From Paralithodes platypus (Eukaryota > Arthropoda > Malacostraca > Decapoda > Lithodidae): DNA of 64,000 nucleotides. Positions 46,787 through 58,639 of this stretch are shown piece after piece. Location of the stretch: positions 44,695,194-44,759,193 of the forward strand of contig CM064480.1 in assembly GCA_032716605.1 (NCBI GenBank), written 5' to 3'. How positions within the stretch are numbered: position 1 is the stretch's first letter; each line of letters starts with the position of its first letter. The notes beneath the pieces were generated by a model. It did no database searches. It had not been told where the DNA came from and saw only the letters and a program-made list of their open reading frames with translations. Made by a program: the position numbers and the translations under genes.

Positions 46787-47530
46787 TTATTTTTTCTTAA
46801 TACTTTGTTCCCACTGTTTGATTGCCCATTTATGTACTTGATGCATGTATTTTTCTGCTTGTCTGTGTATTTCTTTATTACGTGATGTTTTCCGCTTCTT
46901 ATATATGAGCCAAGCTTTGTATTTGGCGTCAGATGCAGCTTTGCACCGGGGGCCAAACCAGGGTTGATCAGAGTTCTTAGTGACATGAAGTTGATGAGGG
47001 ACATGACTATCTTGAATTGATTTTAACTTTGAAACAAAGGAATTTACCTGTTGGTTCACATCTCCTTGAATTATACTGGACCAGTCTGTTTGAGTTAGGC
47101 ATTGTTTAATACCTATCCAGTTAGCTGACTCCCACTTCCAAAGGATACGTTCACTTTCTTCCTCTCTTGGCATCTTCAAATTAATTTTGGTAATCACTGC
47201 TTTTTCATGCTCAGAAGTGCCTACAAATCCAAGTGGAGAACAGTGAATTGCGTGAGATGGTAAGTCGGTTAAAAAGGGATCAAGTGATGAGCCAGATATG
47301 TAAGTGGGGAAACCAACAAAATGATGTAGATTGTGTACTGCGAGCAAGTGATCAAAAGCAGTATGTACTCTGTGTTGATTTAGGTCACCAAATATTATGA
47401 CATTCTGACAGTTGTTATTTTTCATCAGGTGGTCGAGATTGTCCATAAACAATTGTAGCATGTGTGCTACTTGTGAAGGTGGACGGTAACACCCACAACA
47501 GAGGATACCTCTTCCACTATGATCAATCAA
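46787..47530 (-). pseudogene. Jockey-type LINE endonuclease, partial
   Basis: 247 codons covering the C-terminal half of an APE-type endonuclease: CCGCYRPPSQVAHML, NVIIFGDLNQHRV, LDPFLTDLP and GTSEHEKAVITKI, then the linker WFGPRCKAASDAKYKAWLIY. The usual SDH triad position reads SEH, which may reduce activity. The N-terminal catalytic residues are missing here because of the gap. A frameshift ends it in an A tract. Confidence 0.8.
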
Positions 47531-47606
47531 TCTTAAAAAAGATTATCTCTAATTCATTTGCGTTGTGTGTCAATCATCTGTATTTGTAAGCCTTTCCTAT
47601 GACACA

Positions 47607-47706
47607 NNNNNNNNNNNNNNNNNNNNNNNNNNNNNNNNNNNNNNNNNNNNNNNNNNNNNNNNNNNNNNNNNNNNNNNNNNNNNNNNNNNNNNNNNNNNNN
47701 NNNNNN
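47607..47706. other. Assembly gap of 100 N
   Basis: Exactly 100 N, the usual placeholder for a gap of unknown size. The apparent open frame crossing it is meaningless. Confidence 0.99.
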
Positions 47707-47973
47707 TTCATTTTTTTGCATTTACCTTTCCCAAACCATTCCTAAGGTATTATAAGTTAATAAGGGTTTGTTGTATCATCCTTTGCACCGTATTTAGGCA
47801 GACGTAACAAATGGTAATCAGATATGAGTCGTACTGTAGGTTTGTAAAATATCTCTAGCAGGAATGAAGAGATTTAAGGAAATTTGATCGGTATTTTTAC
47901 ATGGCACCCAAAATACAACCAATAACTGTTGGTTACCATCGGCAATCATAATCACTCTACACCCCATCCATGT

Positions 47974-48187
47974 TTAACCCGTACAGTACCAGGGACGTAC
48001 TTTTCATCATATTCTGGAAACTATTAGACGATTTTATTCAGCTTAGGAAGGACCTCTAGCAATAATATGGCTTCAAACTATCTCAACAAACCCTTTTAAC
48101 TACCACAGATCCTTCCTAACTGCTTAATATCGTCAAAATGTAGCTAGAATAAAATATAACACACGTCGCTGGTACTCAAAGGGTTAA
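47974..48187. mobile_element. TTAA MITE, family C (duplicate of 40602)
   Basis: 214 bp, same ends, one base shorter. Probably the same locus as 40602-40816. Confidence 0.85.
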
Positions 48188-48596
48188 CGCAAAGCGTGAT
48201 CATAAGAAGTTTCCGCTTGACATTCACAAAATTAGTCATTGTCTTCATGTCCACATTTTCCTAATGATTGGATTGATCTAATGAAGGGTGGGGGCAATTA
48301 TTTTACTATATTGGTGTAGCTTTATAGTTAACCATTTAATTGCGGTAAACATCTTGGTACATTATATGTAAAATATGTATGTTAATTTCGACCGACATGC
48401 TGGTACGTTTTGGTATTACTGGCTTAATTTTGCATTACTAAGCCGCTCCGCTTGTTGCCAGGGGAAGATAAGCTTCTAGCCTTCACTCCAATCGCAGTAT
48501 CAGTATCCTACAGGCCTCGGTAGTGAGAGGGTGTGTCCAAGCAAGAGATGATATGGAAGCTGAAGTTCAAGCATTAACAGGTCCACTTCCATGTGT

Positions 48597-48969
48597 TTTA
48601 GGAGGGATGGTTCATTTTTTGGCCGATTTTTGCATGTATTCATTATTTGTCTAGTTTCCTCCCTAGACCTCCATCAAAATTTAAAAAAACATCCGTTAGA
48701 TCTGCCTTCTAGATTAATTTGTAGGCTACATTTTTCGGTAGAAAAATGTACCGGCCAAAGGCCGGTTCTTCCAACATTGCAGGCTCACTATCCTTCGCCA
48801 GGGAATAAATCGACACCTAAATAGCACGAAAGGTCTAAATATTGACGAAGAAATGGGGCGAAAGGTCTTAAAATCGACTAACTAATGGGGCAAACATCTT
48901 AGCATCTGAAAACTAATGGGGCTAAACATGAGGAAGAAAGGGTCCAGAAACCAGCCCATCCCCCCTTAA
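48597..48969. mobile_element. TTAA MITE, family B (duplicate of 41228)
   Basis: Same structure with small indels near 48856 and 48930-48950. Confidence 0.85.
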
Positions 48970-49356
48970 ATGGTTTATTTGATTGGTTTAATTGGTACAG
49001 TGCATGATAAACTAATGAAAGAAGAAAGAAAGAAAAATATACGGTAATAAGGAAAAAATGCAAAACATTTGTAAAATTCTGTAAAAATGTAATTGCATTA
49101 TGAAATGAAAAACAAATAATAGTTCTGATGACACAGCGACGAAATGACATAAGGATTATATAGGAAACAAACAATTACTAATAGAAACATACTATCTTAT
49201 TCATTCGTTGCCTAGGGTACGTCTTGCATCAGATCCTATACCAAGTTTTCTTAGCAATAATTTTCATTTTAGTAAACGTTGTTTCCACATAGCGATTTTG
49301 ATAATTTAATTTGACTTTATATTGTCCTTGTCCCAATTTTGGTTTGTTTAGTTTGC

Positions 49357-50914
49357 AAGTTTTACATTTTAATTGTGTTAAAAAAGATGATTCGTTAAAC
49401 ATTTTGTTAATGGTGCTATTACATGATGTGGTTTAACATGTGGTGGCAGGCTGTTCCACGCCTTTGCTCCTTGATATTTATAGAGGATTGGCCGTGACTA
49501 GTTTTCATTAAATGTAGTTGTAAAATGTTGCGATGACATGAGCTGTAATTTGCATTATTTCTAATAACAAAATAATTTGGATTAATTTCTAAGAAATTAG
49601 ATAATACTTTGATTATAAAAAGACTAATTAGGAAAATACTGATATAATTGAATTTGAGAAGCTTGAAACATTTAAAGGCGTCATTAATATGAATGTGGTT
49701 TCCAAAATAAGCCATAGTGCGAATGACCCGTTTATGAACTCAAGCCAATGAAGCCAAGTGTGAAACACCTGCACCACCCTATACACTGTGACAATATAAT
49801 TATAAGATGTGATAATATAAGGGTGTGACATACAAGATGTACAGATTTCCTTGTCAAATTATTTCGAACAAGATACAGTATGCCGCATTACTTATTTGAT
49901 TAATTCACAATACTTTGTATTTTATGAGTTATCCATTTCAATCGATCATCTACCATAACGCCTAAAAGTGTTTACTACATGTTCCTGTCCTAGGTTATTT
50001 CCTCCAATGTTGATGGAAATATCGCTTACTGAAATACTATTTTTCCTTGAGAAGATAAAGTAATGAGACTTATTGAAGTTTAATGTCAATTTGTTTGGTG
50101 TAACCCAATTGTTCATTATAATAATGTTTTATGTATTCGATGCATACGCGTATTGGGATTATAGTAGCTAGCATAGCATCAGCGAATTATATATATTTGA
50201 AGAAGCTACTGGAATTAACAATGTCATTAATGTAGAAGATAAATAAACATCAGACCAGGTTTGAGCCTTGTGGTCATTCATATAAAATGTAGAGAAGAGG
50301 TGAATTTGCATAATTTTACTGAACATACTGTTTTCTATTAGTTTAAAAATATTTATAGCAGTTCAGTGTAGTACCTCTGACACCATACTGTTGGATCTTA
50401 GACAGAAGAATCAATCTATCGCCTGACTTGAAAATAGGCACCGCTTTGTTATTTTTTGTTTTTCTGGGAAAGTTCCACTTATAAAAGAAGCATTACATAT
50501 ACATATGTAAGATAATCGGAACAATCACAGGAGCAACACACTTAATAAGACTCATCGTATCCTGGTGAAGTGTTGCCAAAGTTATTGATAATAAGTAAAT
50601 ATTCTTCTGTAGCTAAGTGAAAGGACAAATCATTCACATGTCTATTTCCAAAGTATTCATGGTAGTCATTGGGTTGTTCTGGGATTGCTTAAGCCAAGTT
50701 TTTCCCCATGTTTACGATTTTTGTTTTTTTAGAATTGTCGCTACATCAGTAGGGTATGTTATGCTATTATTATCAACACTTAAGTTTATACTATGATTTG
50801 AAAAATGTTTCCCTCTGTTCATGATCATATTTATGATTTCCCACATTTGCTTTACTGTTACCAGATACAATCTCTATTTCATTGTTATAGTAATTAATTT
50901 TTTTGGATTTAATT
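49357..50914 (-). pseudogene. Jockey/CR1-type LINE fragment (duplicate of 41990)
   Basis: Same decayed reverse transcriptase fragment with only scattered differences. Confidence 0.75.
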
Positions 50915-52154
50915 GTCTGGGTTTATTTGTGAGAGCTACATACCACGTACAAATGTGAGGTTAATTTAGCTTTACAGGCCATAACTCATACTGTCTAACA
51001 AACACCATAGTTGTTCAATAAATGTTTATTTCATTGAGTTACTGCGAGTGGAGAAAGACAAAAACAGATGGAATAATACGCTTTTTCCCGGGCCCACCGC
51101 GCGGGCTAAACACAGAGACTTGTTACCACCACTGTGAAGGCCACCGAGTATATAAGGGAGTGAACTAGACTTCCATAGGGAGAATTTTACATGAATGTTT
51201 CAATGAGAACAATCTCGTTCCGCTCGCTCCCATACTTTTTGCGCTAGGGAGAGTTATAGTGAGCAAAAATTATCTCAAATGCTCTGCGGAGGCGTACATA
51301 ACAGTACTGTATATAAGGAGCTGGATGAATTAGGTTAAAACCTATGATAACATTTAAATAATTATATATAGAAATGAATTAATTGAAACATTAGTGACGA
51401 TTTTCTTTAATTTCATTAACATGTGATTAAATAACTCAATCAGTACTTCACAAGTTCCTCTGTATATTTGTGTGTATACTCACAAGATTTCTACCCCCCC
51501 CCCCCCAAAAAAAAAGGTAAACTGACTATACTGAATACTGACCAGTACCTTCTTTGATCTACAAATGCAACAATGTTGTTATAACACTTTTAATATTTAG
51601 GACGCTATTCTTTACATTATTTTGGTCATCGTAAGACGATTTTTGTTATACGAATGACGTAGGGTACCGTAATAAAAAGCTGTCAATTTTGTTTCAAATA
51701 TCCCTTAATTCGCACAAATCCTAAGTCAGGTTAATAAAGTCGTCTAATAGTAGCCTGAATATAATAAACGATGGGATCATGGTGTACTGAATAGGGCTAA
51801 TAATTTTCCGTGTCCATAATTACAGATCCCATCAGAAAACAAATCACGTATGTTGGAGACATGTGCTCTACTGAATAGCTTTGCTGCGTTAATATGCCTC
51901 CTCACTGGATAGACTTTCATGTATATTGTATGTTTTTGTTTTGTTCTTGTCCATAGAAAACATACTAATAAATTATAGAAATTATATATCTTACCCTGAT
52001 ACATTATTTGAAATCATTAACATAAATCGCTTGCCACTGGCTAGAGATTAGAGAAGAATACAGAGAAAAATAGTATTTCGTCCTCGTTTAATTTAATTGG
52101 GGTAGATTGAACAGTTACCTAGGGGTATTTCGTAGCGGGATACTTTTATTTTGA

Positions 52155-52156
<2 letters not shown>
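50915..52156. other. Unassigned (duplicate of 43546-44786)
   Basis: Same GC patch and two TATA-like sites near 51150 and 51310. No gene. Confidence 0.3.
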
Positions 52157-52189
<33 letters not shown>

Positions 52190-52367
52190 TTTCTTTCTTT
52201 TTTTTTTCGTTTTTTTTTTTTTCTTTTTTTCTTTTTTTCTTTTTTTTACTAGGTTTGAAAATAACTGGTCACTTCATAAAGATTTTACAGGCTAAAGGAA
52301 CATATGTTGCCATAGTAGCCTACTTATCTAAAAGCCTAACCAGAATTTCACATTACTGTGTTTTACG

Positions 52368-53723
52368 TTATTTCACTGCAGCATTTTCTTTAAGCCATTT
52401 GTTTGCCTTGCATTTGAAACTAATCACAGTGTCATTAGTAATAATATTGTCTGCATTTACAAAAATATTCCACATCTTACAATATTTTGGGATAAAATGT
52501 CGTTGGTATGCTGTGGTGTGGCAGCGGGGCTCCTCTAGTGCGTCAGGGGCTCTCTCCACTGTTCTTGTGGTACGCTCCTGTCGTCGCTGTAGTTGCCTCA
52601 GTGACTGAAGGTGAGGGGCATGGTGGTTTTGTATCTTAAATAATGTTGTTATACCAGCCACATCCCTTCTATGTTGTAAGTCATCCATTCTTGTAACATG
52701 TATTGATGTAAAGCCATCTTCAATAATCCTGAGGGCTCTTCTTTGAACCTTATCCAGTAAACTAAGGTGTGTGTTGGCTGCACCTCCCCAAGCTAGATGT
52801 GAACATTCCATAGCTGATCTTATTTGGGCTTTGTACAAAACTGCTCTTCCTTTTTTGTCAACAAGTTATGATATTTTTCTCAAGGATGTTAATTTTGAAG
52901 ATGCTTTCCTTGCGATAGTTTCGATATGACTCTTAAAAGATAATTTTTTGTCATAAATGACACCCAATATTTCAATTGCATTCTTTGATTTGATTGTGTT
53001 ATTATTAAAATTGAGTTGGAGTTGAGACTCGGTTCTTGTAATGGCTAGTAACTGAGTGTTATGAGGAGTGAACCTAACCTGCCATATCTCTCCCCATTTC
53101 ATGATGTCCTCCAGCCTCCTGGTGACTAAGGCTACTGCAGCTTGTTCATCATTTGGGCTGTATGTCACTGCCAATGTGCCATCATCAGCAAAGGCTCGGG
53201 CTTCTGGAATGAGATGTAGCAGGTCATTTAAGAAGATGTTCCACAATAGTGGACCCAGGACACTTCCTTGGGGCACTCCTGCTTCGATGTTGTGGAGGGC
53301 TGACTCCTTACCATCCATCACTACCTTAAGTTGTCTTTTGTTCAGGTAGCTGTATAATACATTGTGTAGGGCACCGTCCACTCCATTTGACTTCAATTTC
53401 TCCAGTAGGGCGTTGTGCCAAACTCTGTCGAATGCACCTTCAATGTCAAGTGCCAATACACAGGTTCGTTTGCCTGTGTCGAGTGCAGCAGTCCATTCTG
53501 ATGTAAGAAGGAGGTGTAGGTCGGCAGCGGAGTAGCCCTTACGAAAACCATACTGTCTGTCACTTAGTAGGTGGTTCTTGGTTAAATGATCAGTAAGGCG
53601 TGAGAAAATATTGTTTTCAAGTACTTTGCTGATTATACAGAGCAATGAAACTGGCCGGTAGTTTGCTATATCATTCTTGTTACCTGTTTTGTATATAGGA
53701 ACCACATTGCATACTTTCCACAT
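52368..53723 (-). pseudogene. Jockey-type reverse transcriptase with a stop
   Basis: Counterpart of 45032-46384. The palm motifs GVPQGSVLGPLLWNIFLN and FADDGTLAV are intact, but a 3-base in-frame insertion at about 52864 adds a TAA, splitting it into 285 and 156 codons. Confidence 0.88.
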
Positions 53724-54152
53724 ATCAGGCCACTGCTGTTGGATCAGACAGTTATTAAAGATTTTGGTGAGTGGAGCAGATAATTCTTTTGCAATTTTGT
53801 TTCAAAATGCGTGCACTAATTCCATCAGGGCCTACTGCTTTCTTGTGGTCCAAATCTTTAAGAAGTTTGTGTACTTCAGCTTCTGTTGTGGTTACTTGTA
53901 TTATTTTTTCTTGTGATAAAGTTGGTATGCTAGGTGACTGTAGATGAGGGTTTGGTACTTTCATCTTCATGGAGAAATGGTGAGCAAAGGCATTGATTTT
54001 ATCTGTTGTATTTAGGGCTACTACACCATTGGGAAGAGAAAGTGGTGGTATGGAGTCTTCTCTCAATGTCCCCTGTTTCTCCTTTATTATATTCCACCAT
54101 TGCTTGCTTCCAATTTTTTCTTCATTTATTTTTTCTTAATACTTTGTTCCCA

Positions 54153-55107
54153 CTATTTGATTGCCCATTTATGTACTTGATGCATGTATTTTTCTGCTTG
54201 TCTGTGTATTTCTTTATTACGTGATGTTTTCCGCTTCTTATATATGAGCCAAGCTTTGTATTTGGCGTCAGATGCAGCTTTGCACCGGGGGCCAAACCAG
54301 GGTTGATCAGAGTTCTTAGTGACATGAAGTTGATGAGGGACATGACTATCTTGAATTGATTTTAACTTTGAAACAAAGGAATTTACCTGTTGGTTCACAT
54401 CTCCTTGAATTATACTGGACCAGTCTGTTTGAGTTAGGCATTGTTTAATACCTATCCAGTTAGCTGACTCCCACTTCCAAAGGATACGTTCACTTTCTTC
54501 CTCTCTTGGCATCTTCAAATTAATGTTGGTAATCACTGCTTTTTCATGCTCAGAAGTGCCTACAAATCCAAGTGGAGAACAGTGAATTGCGTGAGATGGT
54601 AAGTCGGTTAAAAAGGGATCAAGTGATGAGCCAGATATGTAAGTGGGGAAATCAACAAAATGATGTAGATTGTGTACTGCGAGCAAGTGATCAAAAGCAG
54701 TATGTACTCTGTGTTGATTTAGGTCACCAAATATTATGACATTCTGACAGTTGTTATTTTTCATCAGGTGGTCGAGATTGTCCATAAACAATTGTAGCAT
54801 GTGTGCTACTTGTGAAGGTGGACGGTAACACCCACAACAGAGGATACCTCTTCCACTATGATCAATCATCTTAAAAAAGATTATCTCTAATTCATTTGGC
54901 GTTGGTGTGTCAATCATCTGTATTTGTAAGCCTTTCCTATGACACATAGCTACTCCGCCTCCTTGAGTGTTACGATCCTTGCGATGCCAGGAATGTGTAG
55001 CCAGGAATGTTTGCATAGGTGGAGGGTACAGCATTGTCAAGGAAGGTCTCTTGCAGAAACACAATATCAGCATTTTGCTTATTAACAAATTGGTGTGTTG
55101 GTGTGTT

Positions 55108-55108
<1 letters not shown>
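54153..55108 (-). pseudogene. Jockey-type endonuclease, frameshifted
   Basis: Open frame with GGGVAMCHRKGLQIQMIDTP, CCGCYRPPSQ, IIFGDLNQHRV and TSEHEKAVITNI. The first 28 codons of the open frame come from (TC)n and are not element sequence. The true N terminus (VFLQET motif) is in another frame, near 55030-55095. Confidence 0.82.

Positions 55109-55166
<58 letters not shown>
55109..55166. repeat. (TC)n microsatellite
   Basis: About 58 bp of TC at the truncated 5' end of the LINE. Confidence 0.97.
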
Positions 55167-55171
<5 letters not shown>

Positions 55172-55470
55172 GACTATCATGTTCATCCAATGTTCTCTTA
55201 TATCTACTACAGTCAAGTACTGATCACCTCGCTTGGATCGCAAGGTTTATGTGGTCATTGTACCAATGTAAATCTAAAAGTAAGCTTCCTCTCGTTTATG
55301 TGTATGTGTGTATGTGTGTGTGAGAGAGACAGAGAGAGTATGCACTTCTTTCCTCCCTCTTCCTCCTCCTCTCACTCTCCAACTCCCCCTCCCTCTCTCT
55401 CTGCTCTCACAACCTCCTCAAACACCCGGCACCTTTACCGACACACTAACAAAAAGGCCCTCCAATGTTT
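55167..55470. other. Unassigned; GT/GA- and CT-rich patches
   Basis: TGTGTATGTGTG then GAGAGA at about 55300-55340 and a CT-rich tract to 55410. No gene. Confidence 0.4.
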
Positions 55471-55479
55471 TCCCGTGTA

Positions 55480-55673
55480 AGCGACCGCGGACACGACACC
55501 GCCATCAAATATGCTGCTCCCTCGCCCCGGCCCCGCGCTTTTTTATCCCCGCGCGTTTACATTGGTCAGAAATGGCGGGAAAGAGGGGAGGTTGGAGTGG
55601 GGGGAGGGGGGAGGGGGAGACGAGACGACACGACGAGATATGGCCGGAAGAGCTTGGGGGAGCGGGAGGAAAG

Positions 55674-55680
<7 letters not shown>
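55480..55680. promoter_or_regulatory. CpG-rich block with CCAAT and E2F-like sites, candidate promoter
   Basis: About 18 or more CpG dinucleotides in roughly 170 bp, in sharp contrast to the AT-rich surroundings. GGCGGGAAA at 55574-55582 (complement TTTCCCGCC) matches the E2F consensus, and ATTGG at 55561-55565 is an inverted CCAAT box 9 bp upstream. This pairing is typical of cell-cycle or housekeeping promoters. I see no first exon on either side, so direction and gene are unknown. Confidence 0.4.
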
Positions 55681-55719
<39 letters not shown>

Positions 55720-56212
55720 GGCTGAGAAAAACATGAAGAGAAGGAAGTGGAAGATGAACACAAAGGTGATGATTTACGATCAATATAAAATATGTACTGT
55801 AAGTGAACGAAAATGTAACAAGTTGAAGATAGACTAATTACGGGAGGGTGCCAACAATAAAGATAGTGTGTATGTGTTTACGTGTTGTTGTTGTTGTTTT
55901 TCTATCAACGACTGTACGGGTCCTGAACCCCTATTGATTCTGCAATGGATGGGAAGTGCTAATTGGTCAACAAAGCCAATGGCCTTAGGGCCCAATAGAG
56001 TCCGTCTGACCACCCACGGCAATAGGTGAGGCCACTGGCTTTGCTGCAAGCCCTTCACTGCTCCAATAATAACCCCCAGATGGATGTGGGAATTTGGGTT
56101 ATCTCTATATGCAGTAGATACCCAAATCAGGTGGTCCCTACAAGATTGTTTACTTTAACAATGACTGAAGAACACATTTTCTTAAAAATAATATAAAACA
56201 TTTAAAAGAAAG
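55681..56212. other. (GA)n then unassigned sequence
   Basis: (GA)n at 55678-55714, (GTT)n at about 55882-55898. No coding region recognised to 56212. Confidence 0.45.
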
Positions 56213-56223
56213 GACAAGAGCTT

Positions 56224-57707
56224 GAGAAATGGAAATGTTGAGGTATGGTGGTGAGATAGTGATAGAATGGGTATGGAAAATGTGCGAACTAGCATGGGAG
56301 AAGGGGAGTGCACCCGATGACTGGAAGACTGGCATAATAGTCCCCCTATATAAGGGCAAAGGGGAAAGAGGAGTGTGTGGTAACCACCGAGGAATATGTC
56401 TTCTAAGCGTAGTAGGGAAGGTATACAGTAGGGTAGTGATTGAGAGAGTGAGAGTGAGAACGGAGAAATGGATAGGCGACGAGCAGGGAGGTTTTAGGAA
56501 GGGAAGAGGATGTGTAGATCAGATTTTTACCCTGAATTGTGTTGTGGAGAAGTATCTGGAGAAGAAACAAAAGGTGTATGTTGCCTTTATGGACTTGGAG
56601 AAGGCCTATGACAGAGTGGATAGAGAAGGTTTGTGGAAAGTACTTAGAATATACGGAGTAGAGGGCAAGTTGCTGAAAGCAGTGAAGAGCATGTATGAGG
56701 GTGCAAAGGCGGCAGTACGTGTGGAGAGTGAGCAGAGCGAGTTCTTTGACCTGAATGTTGGTTTGAAACAAGGGTGTGTGATGTCCCCCTTGGTGTTTAC
56801 TGTATATATGGATGGAGTTATGAAAGAAATACTATCAAGAGCAGTGGATGTTGGTGTATCGCTGAAAAGGGAGGGAATTGAGTGGAAGCTACCTATACTG
56901 CGTTTGCGGATGATACAGTTCTGATGAGTGATAATGAATGGGAGTTGCAGGGTCTGGTAAATGAGTTTGGAACAGTGTGCGAAAAACGGAATTTGAAGGT
57001 AAATACGGGGAAGAGCAAGGTTATGGTCTTCGAAAGGGGTGAAGTCACAGAGTGTGAGGTGAAGCTGAACGGTCAGGCTATGGAGATCGTCAACTCTTTT
57101 AAGTATCTGGGCAGTGTGTTGAGTAAAGATGGGACTGTGGATGAAGAGGTGCGGGAGAGGTACAACAGGGGAAGAGGGTTGTAGGAACGCTAAAAGCAGT
57201 AACAAGAAATAGGGTGGTCAGTATGGAAGTGAAGAAGTCCTTGCATGACAGTGTGGTAATCCCGACACTGACTTACGGAAGCGAAGCATGGACGTTGGTT
57301 GAGAGACTCAGACCAAGAGTGAGAGCAGTGGAAATGAATTACTTAAGGAGTGCGTGCGGAGTTACATGGAGGGATAGACAGACTAATGAGGAAGTAAGAA
57401 GGAGGTGTGGTGTGGAGGTAGATGTGCTGGAAAGTGTGAAAAGGAACAACTTGAGATGGTTCGGCCATATGGAACGTATGGAAAGCGAGAGAATGACTAA
57501 GAGGGTGTACGAGAGCGAGGTGGAGGGACAGAGGGGGAGAGGTAGACCGAATATGAGGTGGAAGGATGGAGTGAGGAACTACATGAACGAAGGCGGTGCT
57601 GGTTGGGGGGAGGGGCGTCGACTGACTGGGGACAGAGGTGCATGGGGGCGGTTCGTTCGTGGCCACCCCTTCGGGGATCACGGCGTCAGGCAATAGATAG
57701 ATAGATA
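56224..57707 (+). mobile_element. RTE-like LINE 3' fragment, copy 3, with 11-bp target duplication
   Basis: 5'-truncated element flanked by GACAAGAGCTT at 56213-56223 and again at 57708-57718. It ends GGCAATAGATAGATAGATA. The coding region is in three frames because of two single-base deletions, near 56900 and 57162. It includes the longest RTE-type reverse transcriptase segment in the window and serves as reference for copies at 4556 and 15359. Confidence 0.95.
56229..57696 (+). pseudogene. RTE-like reverse transcriptase, two frameshifts
   Basis: Frame one (56229-56924) has DDWKTGIIVPLYKGKGERG, NHRGICLLSVVGKVYSRVV, QGGFRKGRGCVDQIF, VAFMDLEKAYDRVDREGLWK and GLKQGCVMSPLVFTVYMDGV. Frame two (56882-57184) has FADDTVLMSDNEWELQGL and SFKYLGSVLSKDGTVDEEV. 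Frame three (57214-57696) has SLHDSVVIPTLTYGSEAWTL and RWFGHMERMESERMTKRVY with QRGRGRPNMRWKDG. All core polymerase motifs are present but not in one frame. The N-terminal endonuclease was not copied (5' truncation). Confidence 0.92.
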
Positions 57708-57718
57708 GACAAGAGCTT

Positions 57719-58569
57719 AGAGTTTCTCCCTAACCTCCGATATCAGGTGCATAAACATTGGAAATAAGATTGAAGAAAATAATCACATTCATGTAGGACA
57801 TTTTACAAAAGAGAAACTAAATAGTATGAATAAAATTATCTGGCCAGGCATATCGAAACATTTTAACAGAGCATTTATAGCTGTCCTAATGTGTACACGT
57901 CTCTTAGGGTGAATGACAAAATGAATGCACGACAATATCCCATGCAGTGCGGAGAAATACGATGTGGAATCCACAAATTGACAACAAGAACGAGTTCTAT
58001 TATTTTTTAACACGGGGTATGACGTAAATACAATACGGTACACGTATTCTACACAATCAAGGTCATATTGTGTCAACGCCTCTGATATGTGTACACGACA
58101 CAGTCGATTCCACCCCACTTCCTCCCACCCCCCTCTCACAGAGAGGGCTTTAATATCCAGATATGATATGATAACAAAAGTTATTATAGTCTGATTGATA
58201 GATCATAGGTCGACAATAGACCTTTCATTCATAAATTGATAAACGTTATGGCTAGGGTGACAAGGTTGAATGCTGGGAGCTCCAAGGACGATCACTGGTA
58301 AAAAAGGAATCTCGGTCGACCTACTTTCCTTGCCAAGTTTGTATTAATTTTGATCTGCCCATCTTTCCTTCTGTTAGGCTACATTTTGATTATACCTTTT
58401 GGATATGATTCACAAAACTTACAGCTAATAGACATTGTTCTAATCTTAATTGGCATAAATCGCGGTGGTACACTCGACTCACAATATATTCCAAATATAG
58501 AACATCATTGATAAAGTGAGAGAGGGGAACGATAGACCCATTATATTTTAAGTCAATGTTATGGCATTT

Positions 58570-58639
<70 letters not shown>

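Larger units (their letters stand above)
40335..47606. repeat. 7.3-kb duplicated segment, copy 1 (ends at assembly gap)
   Basis: Matches 47707-54946 almost base for base throughout, including non-coding spacers. Copy 1 stops exactly at the N gap, and copy 2 starts exactly after it. Differences are scattered substitutions, tract-length changes near 44790-44913, and three single-base indels within the last 90 bases before the gap. Best read as the overlapping ends of two contigs or haplotypes left unmerged. Confidence 0.95.
44787..47606 (-). mobile_element. Jockey-type LINE, copy 1, cut by the gap
   Basis: Minus-strand element: endonuclease (47530 to 46787), a connecting segment (46727-46416), reverse transcriptase and C terminus (46384-45032), a 3' untranslated region and a poly-A tail seen as T-rich DNA at 44829-44910, followed by (TC)n. 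Two frameshifts (near 46797 in an A tract, and near 46455) are shared with copy 2. Its 5' part is lost in the gap. Confidence 0.9.
47707..54946. repeat. 7.2-kb duplicated segment, copy 2 (starts at assembly gap)
   Basis: Counterpart of 40335-47606. The offset is 7,372 at the start and 7,340 at the end, the 32-base difference coming mostly from a shorter TC/poly-T tract at 52157-52246. Beyond 54946 the LINE continues uninterrupted, whereas copy 1 ends in the gap. Confidence 0.95.
52157..55108 (-). mobile_element. Jockey-type LINE, copy 2, with more 5' sequence
   Basis: Same element as at 44787 but continuing to 55108, where it is truncated against (TC)n. The extra 5' part encodes NADIVFLQETFLDN and YANIPGYTFLASQGS in one frame and RNTQGGGVAMC in the next, so a frameshift lies near 54980. 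Additional lesions relative to copy 1: a TAG near 54156 and a TAA from a 3-base insertion near 52864. (TC)n lies on both sides of the element. Confidence 0.9.

Noticed and set aside
47565..47807. 80-codon open frame across the gap
   Set aside because: Translation passes through N.
55308..55736. 142-codon open frame over the CpG-rich block
   Set aside because: Runs into (GA)n, and overlapping frames are equally open because of base composition.
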